IMG/VR virus record: IMGVR_UViG_3300041955_000887
Coordinates: 1 to 29,716 of that record
Length of the DNA: 29,716 bases
Source of the DNA: a virus
Direction: 5' to 3' (one strand)
The notes beneath the pieces were generated by a model. It searched no databases. It was not told where the DNA came from and saw only the letters and a program-made list of their open reading frames with translations. Numbering within the stretch: the first letter of the stretch is position 1; the number at the start of each line of letters is the position of its first letter. The position numbers and the translations under genes were made by a program. This document shows, one piece after another, positions 8,174 through 15,344 of this stretch.

Positions 8174-10474
8174 CTATCCTCTGGCCGCCGCGGTCGCGAG
8201 ATGGCGATGGGCGTCGGCGATGATCTGTCCCGACGACTGGCGGAAGCTGTTGGCGTCAGGCGTGCTGACGTTGATCGTCACCGAAGGGCCGGAAGCGCGG
8301 CCGCCGGCGGTCGCGGCGGCCGCGTCCGGGGTTCGCACCATCACCCGCTCGCCGGGCGTGGCGCGAAAGGCCACCAGCTGGCTATCGATTCCGCCGCCTC
8401 CGCCGACCGTGAAATCGCCGCCGGCGGCGAAGCCGGGGAGGTCGGGAAGGCTCGCGATCTCGGGCATCAGCTGCTGCGCGAAGTCGGTGATGTCCGACGG
8501 CGACGCGCCAGCCTCGGTCGCGCCCGCGAACAGGCCGCCGTACATGCTGCCGAGATTGGCGTAGTCACTCGCGTCGGTCTGCGCGCTGGAGCCGAACAAA
8601 TCTTTGACTCCGGAGACCGCCGCAGCGACCAGGTTGCCTGTGCCTCCGCCTGCGCCTCCGCCGGGGCCCGCGCTGCCGCCATTGAACAGGCCGCCGAACA
8701 TCTTGCTGCTGTCAGCGACCGGCAGCGCGCCCGCTTCGCCCGGCTTTTTGCCCATCAGTTCGTTCAGCAGCGGGTTGATCACCAGCAGCTTGAGGATCAT
8801 CTTCTCGATGTCATCGCTGAAGGCGAGCGCGCCCTGGCTGAGTTCCTGCCACGCGCTCTTGAGGTTGTGGCTCTTGGTGGTGGCGCCGACCAGCGCGTCG
8901 CCGGCCTTGCTCAATCCCTGCGCGAAGCTCTTGTCGAATTCGTTCTCGGCCTTCGCCCCCTCCTGGGCCTGCAGCTTGGCCTGCTCGTCTGCCGACGCCA
9001 GGTTGTAGATCGCCGTGAGCTGCTCCTGGCTGATGCTGATGCCAAGTTTGTTCGCCGCGTTTAGTTCCTGGGTCGCGGCGAGATCGCCGGCGTGCGCGAT
9101 CTGGAGCGCCTGCACCGCCTCGGCGCCCTGGCCGTATGCAACGCGCAGCCGCTCCTGGTACTCGATGTCCTCCTGATACTTGGTGAGCAGTTCTTCGTAG
9201 GGGCGCTGAAACGCGGTGAAATCGGCGTTTGCCTGCTTGGCCTGCTCGTCGGCCTCCGCGAGCCCGCGCGCGGCTTCGATCTTCGCCGGCGGCGCGGTAA
9301 TCCCGAGCCGCGTGGCGTCCTGACGGACCTTCTCTGCCGCGATCTCGCCCGCGTGCGCCACTTCGAGCGCGCGCACCGCCGCGGCGCTGTCGTTGTAAGC
9401 GGCCCGCAGCCGCGTCTGGTAATCGAGGTCGAGCCGATACTGCGCGATCAGCTTGTTGTACTCGGTCGCGAACTCCTGCGCCTTCCTGATCGCGTCGGCA
9501 TCGAGCAGCGGCGGCTTGGGAGCGCCGCCGGCTTCCCACGGCGCGGGCCCGGTTGGGGTGTGCGCCGACATGGCTGCCATTTCATTCGAGGCGCCAGAGG
9601 GCAGCGGCGCCCAGGGCGAGCTCAGGTTGCGAGGAACGGCGAGGTCCTGCAGCTTTTGCACCGAGCCAAGCTGGCCAGTCATGAAGGCCAGAGGCTTGAT
9701 TGCCTCGTTGTGCTCGAAGAGCGGAATTACCTTGAGCAGTCCCTCCGCCAGCTCGTTCTCGAGCAGCTTACCCATCAGCGAGAGCTCGGTGTTGGCCTTG
9801 TCCAGCGCCGCTATATCTTCGCGGCTCAGGATCAGGCCCATTTCCTTGAGGCTGGCGATCTCCTTGTCGATGCCGTCGGCCATCTGCTTGTCGACGGAGA
9901 TCATCCGTTCGCCGCCTTTGCCGAACAGCTCGCGCGCCTCGGCGGCGGCCTTATACTGGTCCGTCATCTCGCCGAGCCGTTTGCTTATGTCGCCGACGAA
10001 CTGCTCCGCAGTCATCCCCTGGCGCTCCGCGCTGGCCGCCTGCAGCGAGCCGAAGAGGTCCTTGAGCGCGGCGACCGTGCCCGGTGCGGGCAGGCCTTGT
10101 TCGAGCTTGCCGATCTGAGCGGTGAAAAATTCGAGCGAGCGGTTGATCGTGTCCTGGGCGACGCCGGCCTTGAGCCCGGCGACCTGGAACGCCTGCAGGC
10201 CTTCGACCGATAACCCCAGCTCGCGCGACATATTGGTGATCTGCGATCCCGTCTCGGTGATCGATTTGACGAACTCGGCGGCGCGCATGCCGGCTTCGGC
10301 GAACTGGACCGCCGCGAGACCCTTAACCCAGCTGGTCAGCTCCTCGATGCTGCTCTGGGTCTGCTTGCCGGTGCGGCCGAACTCGTCGAGGCTCCGGCGC
10401 GCCTGATCCATGCCAGAGCGGAAGCCGGCGACGTCGGCGCGCAGGTTGACGATCAGGTCTCCAACCGTTGCCAT
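8174..10474 (-). CDS. Tail tape measure protein, 766 aa
   Basis: The start is placed at the ATG at 10474, which overlaps the stop of the chaperone T frame as TGATG and opens with MATVGDLIVNLRADVAGFRS, a typical tape-measure N-terminus. An in-frame ATG further upstream only extends through the T gene. The protein is long, Ala/Gln/Glu-rich and mostly helical, with a hydrophobic stretch near KMILKLLVINPLLNEL and a Gly-rich C-terminal region (GGLFNGGSAGPGGGAGGGTG). It sets tail length by being stretched inside the tube. Residues about 339-425 and 426-512 are tandem homologous repeats of 87 residues sharing AY..., A...AL..AHAG and ADEQAK. It is the largest gene between tail chaperone and distal tail, as expected. 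Confidence 0.92.
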   Translation of the reverse strand: MATVGDLIVNLRADVAGFRSGMDQARRSLDEFGRTGKQTQSSIEELTSWVKGLAAVQFAEAGMRAAEFVKSITETGSQITNMSRELGLSVEGLQAFQVAGLKAGVAQDTINRSLEFFTAQIGKLEQGLPAPGTVAALKDLFGSLQAASAERQGMTAEQFVGDISKRLGEMTDQYKAAAEARELFGKGGERMISVDKQMADGIDKEIASLKEMGLILSREDIAALDKANTELSLMGKLLENELAEGLLKVIPLFEHNEAIKPLAFMTGQLGSVQKLQDLAVPRNLSSPWAPLPSGASNEMAAMSAHTPTGPAPWEAGGAPKPPLLDADAIRKAQEFATEYNKLIAQYRLDLDYQTRLRAAYNDSAAAVRALEVAHAGEIAAEKVRQDATRLGITAPPAKIEAARGLAEADEQAKQANADFTAFQRPYEELLTKYQEDIEYQERLRVAYGQGAEAVQALQIAHAGDLAATQELNAANKLGISISQEQLTAIYNLASADEQAKLQAQEGAKAENEFDKSFAQGLSKAGDALVGATTKSHNLKSAWQELSQGALAFSDDIEKMILKLLVINPLLNELMGKKPGEAGALPVADSSKMFGGLFNGGSAGPGGGAGGGTGNLVAAAVSGVKDLFGSSAQTDASDYANLGSMYGGLFAGATEAGASPSDITDFAQQLMPEIASLPDLPGFAAGGDFTVGGGGGIDSQLVAFRATPGERVMVRTPDAAAATAGGRASGPSVTINVSTPDANSFRQSSGQIIADAHRHLATAAARG
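8939..9460 (-). repeat. Tandem 87-codon duplication inside the tape measure gene
   Basis: Two consecutive units, 9460-9200 and 9199-8939, encode aligned segments beginning YNKLIAQYRLDLDYQTRLR and YEELLTKYQEDIEYQERLR. Both continue with AY, ALxxAHAGxxAA, LGI and ADEQAK at matching offsets. The period is 261 bases, from the first Tyr codon of each unit. The copies have diverged at the DNA level, so this is an old duplication. Confidence 0.8.
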
Positions 10475-10734
10475 CAGACTTTCTCCGCGCGGCGGACGAC
10501 CTTGCCGCCCAGCGCCAGCGTCATCGCCATCGCGGCTTGAATTGTGAGGCCGCTGCCACCCATTTGAGTGGTGTCGCGGCTCGCGGCCTCCTCGTCGAGC
10601 TCGGGGAAGAAATCGGCCGCGCGCCACACCGGCGTGTTGCGGCCGCGCTGGACGTTGGCGACGGTCGCGGCGATCACGCCAGCGCGCATTTCGGCGCGGC
10701 GCTCACCAAATGGCTCGAGGCGGTAGAAGGCCAT
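10474..10734 (-). CDS. Tail assembly chaperone, T-type C-terminal part (made by -1 frameshift), DUF4035-like
   Basis: From the internal ATG the 86-residue product starts MAFYRLEPFGERRAEMRAGV and IAATVANVQRG. This is the characteristic block of lambda gpT-like tail chaperone extensions (EPFG..RA..RAG..A..IANV). The same frame is open upstream to the A-AAA-AAC site, adding the conserved lead-in RLALALGKTVAELLGG and ELGEWMAFYR, which makes little sense unless read as a fusion. The natural product is therefore probably G-T, about 246 residues, with translation from 11213 shifting back one base near 10842. The ATG product alone is possible but less likely. The stop overlaps the tape-measure ATG. 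In this family the two-length chaperone coats the tape measure during tail assembly. Confidence 0.88.
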   Translation of the reverse strand: MAFYRLEPFGERRAEMRAGVIAATVANVQRGRNTPVWRAADFFPELDEEAASRDTTQMGGSGLTIQAAMAMTLALGGKVVRRAEKV

Positions 10735-10802
10735 CCATTCACCCAGTTCGGCGCTGCTGATTCCGCCCAGCAGCTCTGCGACGGTCTTGCCCAGCGCGAG
10801 CG

Positions 10803-11213
10803 CTAAGCGGAAGTAGAATCTGCGCTCGGGCCGGGCCCGGAGTTTTTTTCAGCGGCCGCGACGTCGGCCTTGGTCAGCCGGTTGAGCCGTTTCGCGGCCT
10901 GGTACAGGCGATCGATCGCGTCGCCGTTCTTGCGTCCCAGCGCGGCGGCGTCGGCATCGGAGAACAACCGCGCGCCGGAGTCATCGATCGCGCACAGCGC
11001 CACCAACCGCGCACGGATATTGGACATGACGCGCGCGCGCGCCGGTTCCGGCTCTTCGCCCTCGCGCCAGATCAGCGCCATTTCCCACGCGTCGCGCTCG
11101 GCGCCGGTCATCTGGCGCACGATCACCTCGCCGCCCCACTCGGGCACCGCGACGGTCTCGCGGCCGAGATCATCCGCCGCGAGAATTTGTTCCTTGTTCT
11201 TGAGAATCGCCAT
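10803..11213 (-). CDS. Tail assembly chaperone, G-type N-terminal protein, 136 aa
   Basis: The start is the ATG at 11213, overlapping the stop of the major tail gene (TAATG). The 136-residue protein (MAILKNKEQILAADDLGRET, then VPEWGGEVIVRQMTGAERDA) fits the phage tail-assembly chaperone family that precedes the tape measure. The segment RQMTGAERDAWEMAL is typical of the TAC fold. The zero-frame C-terminus after the slip site is a low-complexity tail (NSGPGPSADSTSA) ending in TAG, as in other G proteins whose ends are dispensable. A fraction of ribosomes is expected to shift into the T frame. Confidence 0.88.
   Translation of the reverse strand: MAILKNKEQILAADDLGRETVAVPEWGGEVIVRQMTGAERDAWEMALIWREGEEPEPARARVMSNIRARLVALCAIDDSGARLFSDADAAALGRKNGDAIDRLYQAAKRLNRLTKADVAAAEKNSGPGPSADSTSA
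10842..10848 (-). promoter_or_regulatory. Programmed -1 ribosomal frameshift site A-AAA-AAC
   Basis: On the minus strand the G frame reads GCT GAA AAA AAC TCC, giving the canonical heptamer A AAA AAC with zero-frame codons AAA and AAC. A -1 slip re-reads one base and continues CTC CGG GCC, in frame with the T ORF down to its TGA at 10474. The zero frame ends at TAG 10805-10803. A GC-rich segment (GGGCCCGGCCC) directly downstream could give the stimulatory structure. This matches the position and logic of lambda G-GT. Confidence 0.88.
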
Positions 11214-11644
11214 TACGTGTAGACCAGGGTCGGCGCGCCGCTGATTTGCATCGTGATCGCCGCGGTCAGCACCGCTTCGGGCGCGGCGTTGGGCTCCCAC
11301 TTCGACACGTAGGCCGAGAACGCCCAGGTGCTGACGCCGTCCGGCCACACGATCTGAAAGTCGCGCAGCGTGCCCCTGACGTAGTCGCCGAGGAGCGCCT
11401 GGTGATTCGAATCGTCGGGCATGAAGTCGAGCTCGAAGGTGACCTGGCCCGGCTTCTTGAGCGACGGGATCATGGTCTCGTAACCGCCGGTGGTGTCGAG
11501 CGCGGTGGTGTCGAGCATGGTGGTTTCGAGCGGCGGTCCCTTCAGGCTGCGGACCTTGGGTATGGTGGTGAACACTTCCGGATCGGCGCCGTTGCCGCGT
11601 TGCAGCAGCGTGCCGAGACCGGCTCTGACTTGTCCTGTGGCCAT
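11213..11644 (-). CDS. Major tail tube protein, 143 aa
   Basis: Located between the tail terminator and the tail chaperone, the usual place for the tube subunit. The sequence has features of the lambda gpV/TP901-1 tube family: an N-terminal arm (ATGQVRAGLGTLLQRGNG), then the loop containing SLKGPPLETTMLDTT, and the strands PGQVTFELDFMPDDSNHQAL and DFQIVWPDGVSTWAFSAYV. The size fits a single-domain tube protein with no Ig-like C-terminal domain. The start is preceded by TAAGGGGGCAACAAA, the G-run ribosome site seen at many boundaries here. The stop overlaps the chaperone start. Confidence 0.9.
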   Translation of the reverse strand: MATGQVRAGLGTLLQRGNGADPEVFTTIPKVRSLKGPPLETTMLDTTALDTTGGYETMIPSLKKPGQVTFELDFMPDDSNHQALLGDYVRGTLRDFQIVWPDGVSTWAFSAYVSKWEPNAAPEAVLTAAITMQISGAPTLVYT

Positions 11645-11669
11645 TTTGTTGCCCCCTTAAAGAATGAAA

Positions 11670-12074
11670 TCAGCCGCTATTCCGCTCCTCGTGCATGACT
11701 AGGAAATCGGCCGCGACGTGAAAGGTCTTGGTGCGCGGCTCATACAGATCGTGATCGCCGAGTGCGATGACGCCGGCGACGCGGACGCCGCCGGCGTTGC
11801 CGATGAAGCCGTCGAGCGCGCTGATTACCGCCGCGATCGCGGCCCTGGCGGTCGCGGAATCGTTGGCCCACGCGTCGACCTGGATGCGCGGGCGCGCCAG
11901 GCCCGCCGGACCTTCGAGCACATGTTCGCGCGGCCCATCGACGCGGAAATAGCTGAGCGCGGGATACTGGCCCTCCTCGGGCGTGATCACCGGATAGATG
12001 CGCGTGCCCACGATGTCGGTCACGTCCGAATCGTTGGAGAGTAGGGCGAAGATCGCTTCTTCGGCGGAAGCCAT
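11670..12074 (-). CDS. Tail terminator / completion protein (DUF3168), 134 aa
   Basis: The N-terminus AEEAIFALLSNDSDVTDIVG followed by TRIYPVITPEEGQYPALSYF is the defining block of DUF3168, the tail-terminator family related to lambda gpU. A conserved central RIQVDAWANDSATARAAI follows. The end LYEPRTKTFHVAADFLVMHE matches the family's final strand. It forms a ring on the finished tail tube and contacts the head connector. The ATG overlaps the stop of the upstream 58-residue gene (TGATG), and it lies just upstream of the tube gene. Confidence 0.92.
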   Translation of the reverse strand: MASAEEAIFALLSNDSDVTDIVGTRIYPVITPEEGQYPALSYFRVDGPREHVLEGPAGLARPRIQVDAWANDSATARAAIAAVISALDGFIGNAGGVRVAGVIALGDHDLYEPRTKTFHVAADFLVMHEERNSG

Positions 12075-12250
12075 CAGCCCTCCGTGCTCCCGTCGAGATA
12101 GCGCGGCGGCCGCTCGGCGTCTGGCGTCGCGGCAGCGGCGAGCGCGTCGACACGCGCGCGCAGCCGGCCGATCTCAACGCCCAGGGCCACGCCGACCGCC
12201 GCGTTCACGACGAAGACCAGGAAGGTGAGCGCGAGGATGGCAGCGAGCAT
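12074..12250 (-). CDS. Small single-TM protein, 58 aa, between gp10-like and tail terminator
   Basis: An ORF too short for many gene callers, with TGATG overlaps at both ends: its ATG overlaps the gp10-like stop and its TGA overlaps the terminator start. That is the same coupling used throughout this operon and is strong evidence that it is translated. Residues 2-25 (LAAILALTFLVFVVNAAVG onward) form one transmembrane helix, followed by a short amphipathic segment (EIGRLRARVDALAAAA) and a Pro/Arg-rich end. Membrane proteins are unusual inside the head-tail joining cluster. Function unknown; I recognise no family. Confidence 0.75.
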   Translation of the reverse strand: MLAAILALTFLVFVVNAAVGVALGVEIGRLRARVDALAAAATPDAERPPRYLDGSTEG

Positions 12251-12744
12251 CACGGGCCCTCCCCGGCGGCATTGCTCTTGAGCGCATCGGCTTCGATGCG
12301 GCGATGCGCATAAGCGATGATCGCCGCGACCGCGGCCTCGCGCTTAGAATCGAACGCCGGCCGCATGAACGGATGCGCCGGAACGTTGCCGGCCACGCGG
12401 CCGCGCCGACGTCCGCGCAGGGCGCCCCCCTTGGCGATGCGATGACCGAATTCGACCAGGCGCCCGTACCAGGCTTCCTTGCTCAGATGGACCTTGGCGA
12501 CGAGCGTGCCGCGCGTGCCGCGGCCGCGGCTGGCGATGATCCCTTTGCGCAGTGTCGCGGCCGACTCGCCCTTGGGCAGCGGTGGATGGCCGAGAGGGGC
12601 GAGCCTACGGGCTTCGTCGCGAATCACTACGGCGCCGGCGTAGAGTGCGCCGCGCATCACATTGTTCGCCGCGCGATCGGGCATCGCGGCGAGCAGATCG
12701 GCGAGTTCCTTGCCGCCGGTGATGGTGAGCTCGCCGAACTCCAT
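12250..12744 (-). CDS. HK97 gp10-like head-tail protein, 164 aa
   Basis: The start at the ATG at 12744 overlaps the previous stop (TGATG); an upstream in-frame ATG only reads through the neighbour. The protein begins MEFGELTITGGKELADLLAA and contains VMRGALYAGAVVIRDEARRL with APLGHPPLP. This is the characteristic HK97 gp10 family pattern, a helix carrying R..A...G...I...A...AP. The later AWYGRLVEFGH and NVPAHPFMRPAFDSKREAAV are the other conserved blocks. It acts in joining head and tail. Length and neighbours (head-tail adaptor before, tail terminator after) are standard. Confidence 0.92.
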   Translation of the reverse strand: MEFGELTITGGKELADLLAAMPDRAANNVMRGALYAGAVVIRDEARRLAPLGHPPLPKGESAATLRKGIIASRGRGTRGTLVAKVHLSKEAWYGRLVEFGHRIAKGGALRGRRRGRVAGNVPAHPFMRPAFDSKREAAVAAIIAYAHRRIEADALKSNAAGEGP

Positions 12745-13139
12745 CACGGATTCCTGTCGATCGGCCGTTCGAGCGCGACGATCTCGATCTCGTGATGGCG
12801 CTCGTTGATGTCGTTGATCGCGAGAATGTCGAATTGGCGGCGGCTCGCGGCGCCGGCGCTGGGCCGGTTCCACAAAATGCGCATCTTGGGGTCGAGGTCT
12901 CGCCGCCAGCGGATAGTGATGCGGGTGTCGGCGTCGGGATAGACCTGCTGCCCGGCGAAAATCTCGCGGCCTCCGATCGGCATCACGTTGGCCCACACCG
13001 TGGCGAAATCGACCCAGCCCGATATCTGCGCGCCGGCGGCGTCCTGGCCGGTGACCACCGGAGTCTGGAATGTGATGCGATGGCGGAGCTGGCCGGCCTC
13101 GATCTCGTCGACGGGTTGGGTGGCGGGGTCAAAACTCAT
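12744..13139 (-). CDS. Phage head-tail joining/adaptor protein, 131 aa
   Basis: Contains the head-tail joining family signature: AGQLRHRITFQTPV, then GGREIFAGQQVYPDADTRIT and IRWRRDLDPKMRILW, ending FDILAINDINERHHEIEIVA. These blocks are very regular among stopper proteins of the SPP1 gp16 / HK97 adaptor group. The protein closes the connector after packaging and presents the tail-binding surface. The start overlaps the upstream connector stop by ATGA and the stop overlaps the next start by TGATG. Confidence 0.93.
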   Translation of the reverse strand: MSFDPATQPVDEIEAGQLRHRITFQTPVVTGQDAAGAQISGWVDFATVWANVMPIGGREIFAGQQVYPDADTRITIRWRRDLDPKMRILWNRPSAGAASRRQFDILAINDINERHHEIEIVALERPIDRNP

Positions 13140-13876
13140 ACCGCGTACACCACCTTGTTACGCCACAGCAGGGTGTCGGCGGCGTCCGGGATCTCGACCG
13201 CGGCGGCGCGGAAGCCGGTCAGCACGTGGCTGCGGTTCTCGTACCAGTGCGCGATCATCAGCTTCATCGCCGCCCTAACGCTGGCGGGCACGTCGGTCGC
13301 GGCATCGCCGTAGCCGCAGACGAACTGGATCACCACGGCGTTGAGCACCGGGGCGCGGATTGAGAGCAGCGTGAGCGGCCAGTTGCCGTTGGGTGGCGGC
13401 GCAAGCCGGGCCGGCTCGCTGGCGACGTCGATCTGGTAATTGTCCGAGGGCTCTTCGGGCGACGCCGGGCCCAGGGTCTGCGAGTCGCCATTGAGGTCGA
13501 GGTAATTGATGAAGTCGATCGACTGCAGCGGCGGCTTAGGGACGATGATCGAGCCGGCGCGGAAGTATACTTCGGACTGGTAGGCGAAGGTGTAGCCGAC
13601 CGGCGGAAGGCCGATGCCCAGCGCCGCGTCTCCCATCACGCCTAGGTCGGCGTATCCCTGGTTGTGATCGGCGACTCCGGGAAAATGGTCGAGCACCAGC
13701 TTCCAGGTCTGGGTGATGAACGCGCGGTGGCAGAATTCCTCGCAATACTCGCGCGCGGCCTGGATCAGTACGGTGATCAGTTCATCGTCGTCGACGATGT
13801 CGACGCGCAGATGGAGCTTGGCTTCATCGAGCGACAGCGGCTCGACCGCCGGCCCTTGTATGAGCTGGACCGCCAA
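13136..13876 (-). CDS. Head-tail connector protein (gp6-like / phiE125 gp8 family), 246 aa, TTG start
   Basis: The N-terminal LSLDEAKLHLRVDIVDDDEL and IQAAREYCEEFCHRAF are the gp6-like connector signature. The C-terminal APVLNAVVIQFVCGYGDAA and PASVRAAMKLMIAHWYENRS are the second half of the larger phiE125 gp8 variant. It forms the ring beneath the portal. The start codon is TTG, placed by an AGAAGGGGGGAACAC ribosome site immediately upstream. It lies after the head-decoration genes and before the adaptor, to which it is coupled by a 4-base overlap. Confidence 0.92.
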   Translation of the reverse strand: MAVQLIQGPAVEPLSLDEAKLHLRVDIVDDDELITVLIQAAREYCEEFCHRAFITQTWKLVLDHFPGVADHNQGYADLGVMGDAALGIGLPPVGYTFAYQSEVYFRAGSIIVPKPPLQSIDFINYLDLNGDSQTLGPASPEEPSDNYQIDVASEPARLAPPPNGNWPLTLLSIRAPVLNAVVIQFVCGYGDAATDVPASVRAAMKLMIAHWYENRSHVLTGFRAAAVEIPDAADTLLWRNKVVYAV

Positions 13877-13910
13877 GTGTTCCCCCCTTCTGCGGTTCGT
13901 TATCTGCCGC

Positions 13911-14564
13911 TCAGACTCCGATCGCGACGATGTCGTAGGTAACGGGCGTGCCGCTGCTGCCGTTGGCGACTTGCAGCAGATCGCCGGTGCTGGGCGTGAC
14001 TGTGTAGCCGCTGGCGTTAGGCGCGATCAGCACCAGGAGGCCGCCGGGTTTTATATGGACGGTGTTGTTAGCAGCGCCGAACATCGAGGCCAGGCCGTCG
14101 GAACTCGCGCCGCCGACCACGACATCGTTGGTGTTGTTCGGGCTGGCATAGATGATCAGCACCTTGAGCACGGTGAAGCTCAGCGCGTCGCCAAACGCGT
14201 CGGTGAGCGCGCCGCCGTTGAAATCGAGCTGCTCGCTGGTGCTGGCAGCAAGCGTGCGGGTGTCCTGGTAAAGAATGTCGCCCTGATTGGCGTCGGTGCC
14301 GGCCGAGAATGTGTAATCGCGCTCATACTGCAACGGCTGAGTGGCCTGGCCGAGATCGAGCGATTTGACCAAGCTGCCCAGCGCCCTGATGGTCAGCGCG
14401 GTCGGTCCGATAGTCGTATTCGGCGTAGCCGTGGCTGTCGGCGTCGGCGTCAACGTCGGCGTGGCGGTCTGCGCGAGACTAAGCGACGCCGAAACCAGCA
14501 CGAACGCGAGCGCCACCGTCAGACTTATGCGTAAGCGCGCGATCGGTCCGATGGTCCTGATCAT
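13911..14564 (-). CDS. Secreted-type virion structural protein with signal peptide and Thr/Pro linker, 217 aa
   Basis: The start is set at the ATG at 14564, because AGGAGG lies 5 bases upstream (TAGGAGGCACAATG). Residues 1-32 form a signal peptide (basic start, hydrophobic LTVALAFVLVSASLSLA, then AQT). Residues 33-50 form a Thr/Pro/Ala linker (TATPTLTPTPTATATPN). The mature domain contains LSFTVLKVLIIYASPNNTND, VVVGGASSDG and VHIKPGGLLVLIAPNASGYT, a pattern common in small phage head-module proteins found near capsid genes. A capsid-surface or spike role is inferred from position next to the spike-base protein. The signal peptide is unexpected for a virion protein assembled in the cytoplasm. 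Confidence 0.78.
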   Translation of the reverse strand: MIRTIGPIARLRISLTVALAFVLVSASLSLAQTATPTLTPTPTATATPNTTIGPTALTIRALGSLVKSLDLGQATQPLQYERDYTFSAGTDANQGDILYQDTRTLAASTSEQLDFNGGALTDAFGDALSFTVLKVLIIYASPNNTNDVVVGGASSDGLASMFGAANNTVHIKPGGLLVLIAPNASGYTVTPSTGDLLQVANGSSGTPVTYDIVAIGV

Positions 14565-14572
14565 TGTGCCTC

Positions 14573-15067
14573 CTACCAGAGTGAGATCATGTTGGTGGCG
14601 GTCGTGTTGGTGGCCTTCACGCGGCCGACGCGGATCGGCAGCAGCGCGCCGGCCGGGACGCCGACTAGCGTCACGGTAGTTTTGTTCTGCAGCACCACGG
14701 CCACGTTTCCGGCAACGCCCACGAACAGCCATCGCGTGACATCGCTCAGGTCGGCGCTATCGCTGGGCGTGACCGAAGCGGCGTGGGTTGCGGGCGCGAT
14801 CCAGGCGTGCGGCGTGAGATCCGGATAGTCGTCGACAGCGGTCGCGGTCGCCGTTGGCGTCGGCGTGGCGGTTGGCGTCGGTGTCGCCGTCGGCGTGGCG
14901 GTTGGCGTCGGTGTCGCCGTCGGCGTTGGCGTGATGGTTGGCGTCGGTGTGGCGGTTGCGGTGGGAGTCGCCGTTGCCGTCGGCGTCGCCGTCGGCGTCG
15001 CCGCGGCGGCGTCGCGTGTGGCCATTGCCAGCAACAGCGCCAGCGCCAGGATTATCCGTGCGCGCAT
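14573..15067 (-). CDS. Spike-base-like protein (GTA Rcc01079-type) with signal peptide and Thr/Pro stalk, 164 aa
   Basis: Three parts are visible. Residues 1-22 form a Sec-type signal peptide (MRARIILALALLLAMATRDA, then AA). Residues 23-77 are a nearly perfect Ala/Thr/Pro repeat. Residues 98-164 contain SVTPSDSADLSDVTRWLFVG, VAGNVAVVLQNKTTVTLVG and TNTTATNMISLW, which match the small beta domain of GTA head-spike base proteins and many phage head-module proteins. In the GTA, spikes sit on capsid vertices and contact host capsule. Here the stalk could lift the domain off the capsid, or the signal could export it (both inference). It lies 8 bases before the companion gene with the same signal-linker architecture. 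Confidence 0.8.
   Translation of the reverse strand: MRARIILALALLLAMATRDAAAATPTATPTATATPTATATPTPTITPTPTATPTPTATPTATPTPTATPTPTATATAVDDYPDLTPHAWIAPATHAASVTPSDSADLSDVTRWLFVGVAGNVAVVLQNKTTVTLVGVPAGALLPIRVGRVKATNTTATNMISLW
14838..15005 (-). repeat. Low-complexity Thr/Pro/Ala-coding repeat with a 30-bp perfect tandem duplication
   Basis: The DNA is built from GTCGGCGTGGCG/GTTGGCGTCGGTGTCGCC-type units on the plus strand. Bases 14861-14890 are repeated exactly at 14891-14920. The units encode alternating TPTATPTPT in the spike-base-like gene. Such repeats change length by slippage, so stalk length may vary between isolates. Confidence 0.9.
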
Positions 15068-15071
15068 CGCC

Positions 15072-15308
15072 TTATTTCTCCGACCTGGTCTCCTTGGCAG
15101 CCGGCTTCGCCTGGACCGCTTTCTCGGCCGGCCCGGCGCTCATCGCGGTTTCGCGCGCCGCCGGCGTCGCTGACTTAACGGTCACGGCCTCGGCGAATTT
15201 GCTGGCGATCAATTCCTTGGCGTAAGCGTCGGGAACCTCGATCACCTGGCCGACGCGGGCTACCCCGATCTTGGGATGAGCCATCGCGGTGTGCATTCTG
15301 ACTTTCAT
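15072..15308 (-). CDS. Small basic head-module protein, 78 aa, unknown function
   Basis: A short protein with a compact N-terminal domain (KVRMHTAMAHPKIGVARVGQ, then VIEVPDAYAKELIASKFAEA) followed by an Ala/Lys-rich tail. Small proteins of this shape, with a GxxIEVPD..A..LI..g.A pattern, are frequent beside phage capsid genes, but I cannot name a function. AAGAGGGGGAGCGA upstream of the ATG is a good ribosome site. It precedes the signal-peptide spike gene by 4 bases. Confidence 0.75.
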   Translation of the reverse strand: MKVRMHTAMAHPKIGVARVGQVIEVPDAYAKELIASKFAEAVTVKSATPAARETAMSAGPAEKAVQAKPAAKETRSEK

Positions 15309-15344
15309 TCGCTCCCCCTCTTGAAAAAACTCTGCGGGGCGCCC

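Noticed and set aside
9092-10213. 373-residue plus-strand ORF opposite the tape measure
   Set aside because: Shadow frame of a conserved minus-strand gene; composition follows codon position bias of the real frame.
14838-15005. Repeat array considered as CRISPR-like or iteron
   Set aside because: Units are contiguous, degenerate and in frame, coding for Thr/Pro/Ala; there are no spacers.
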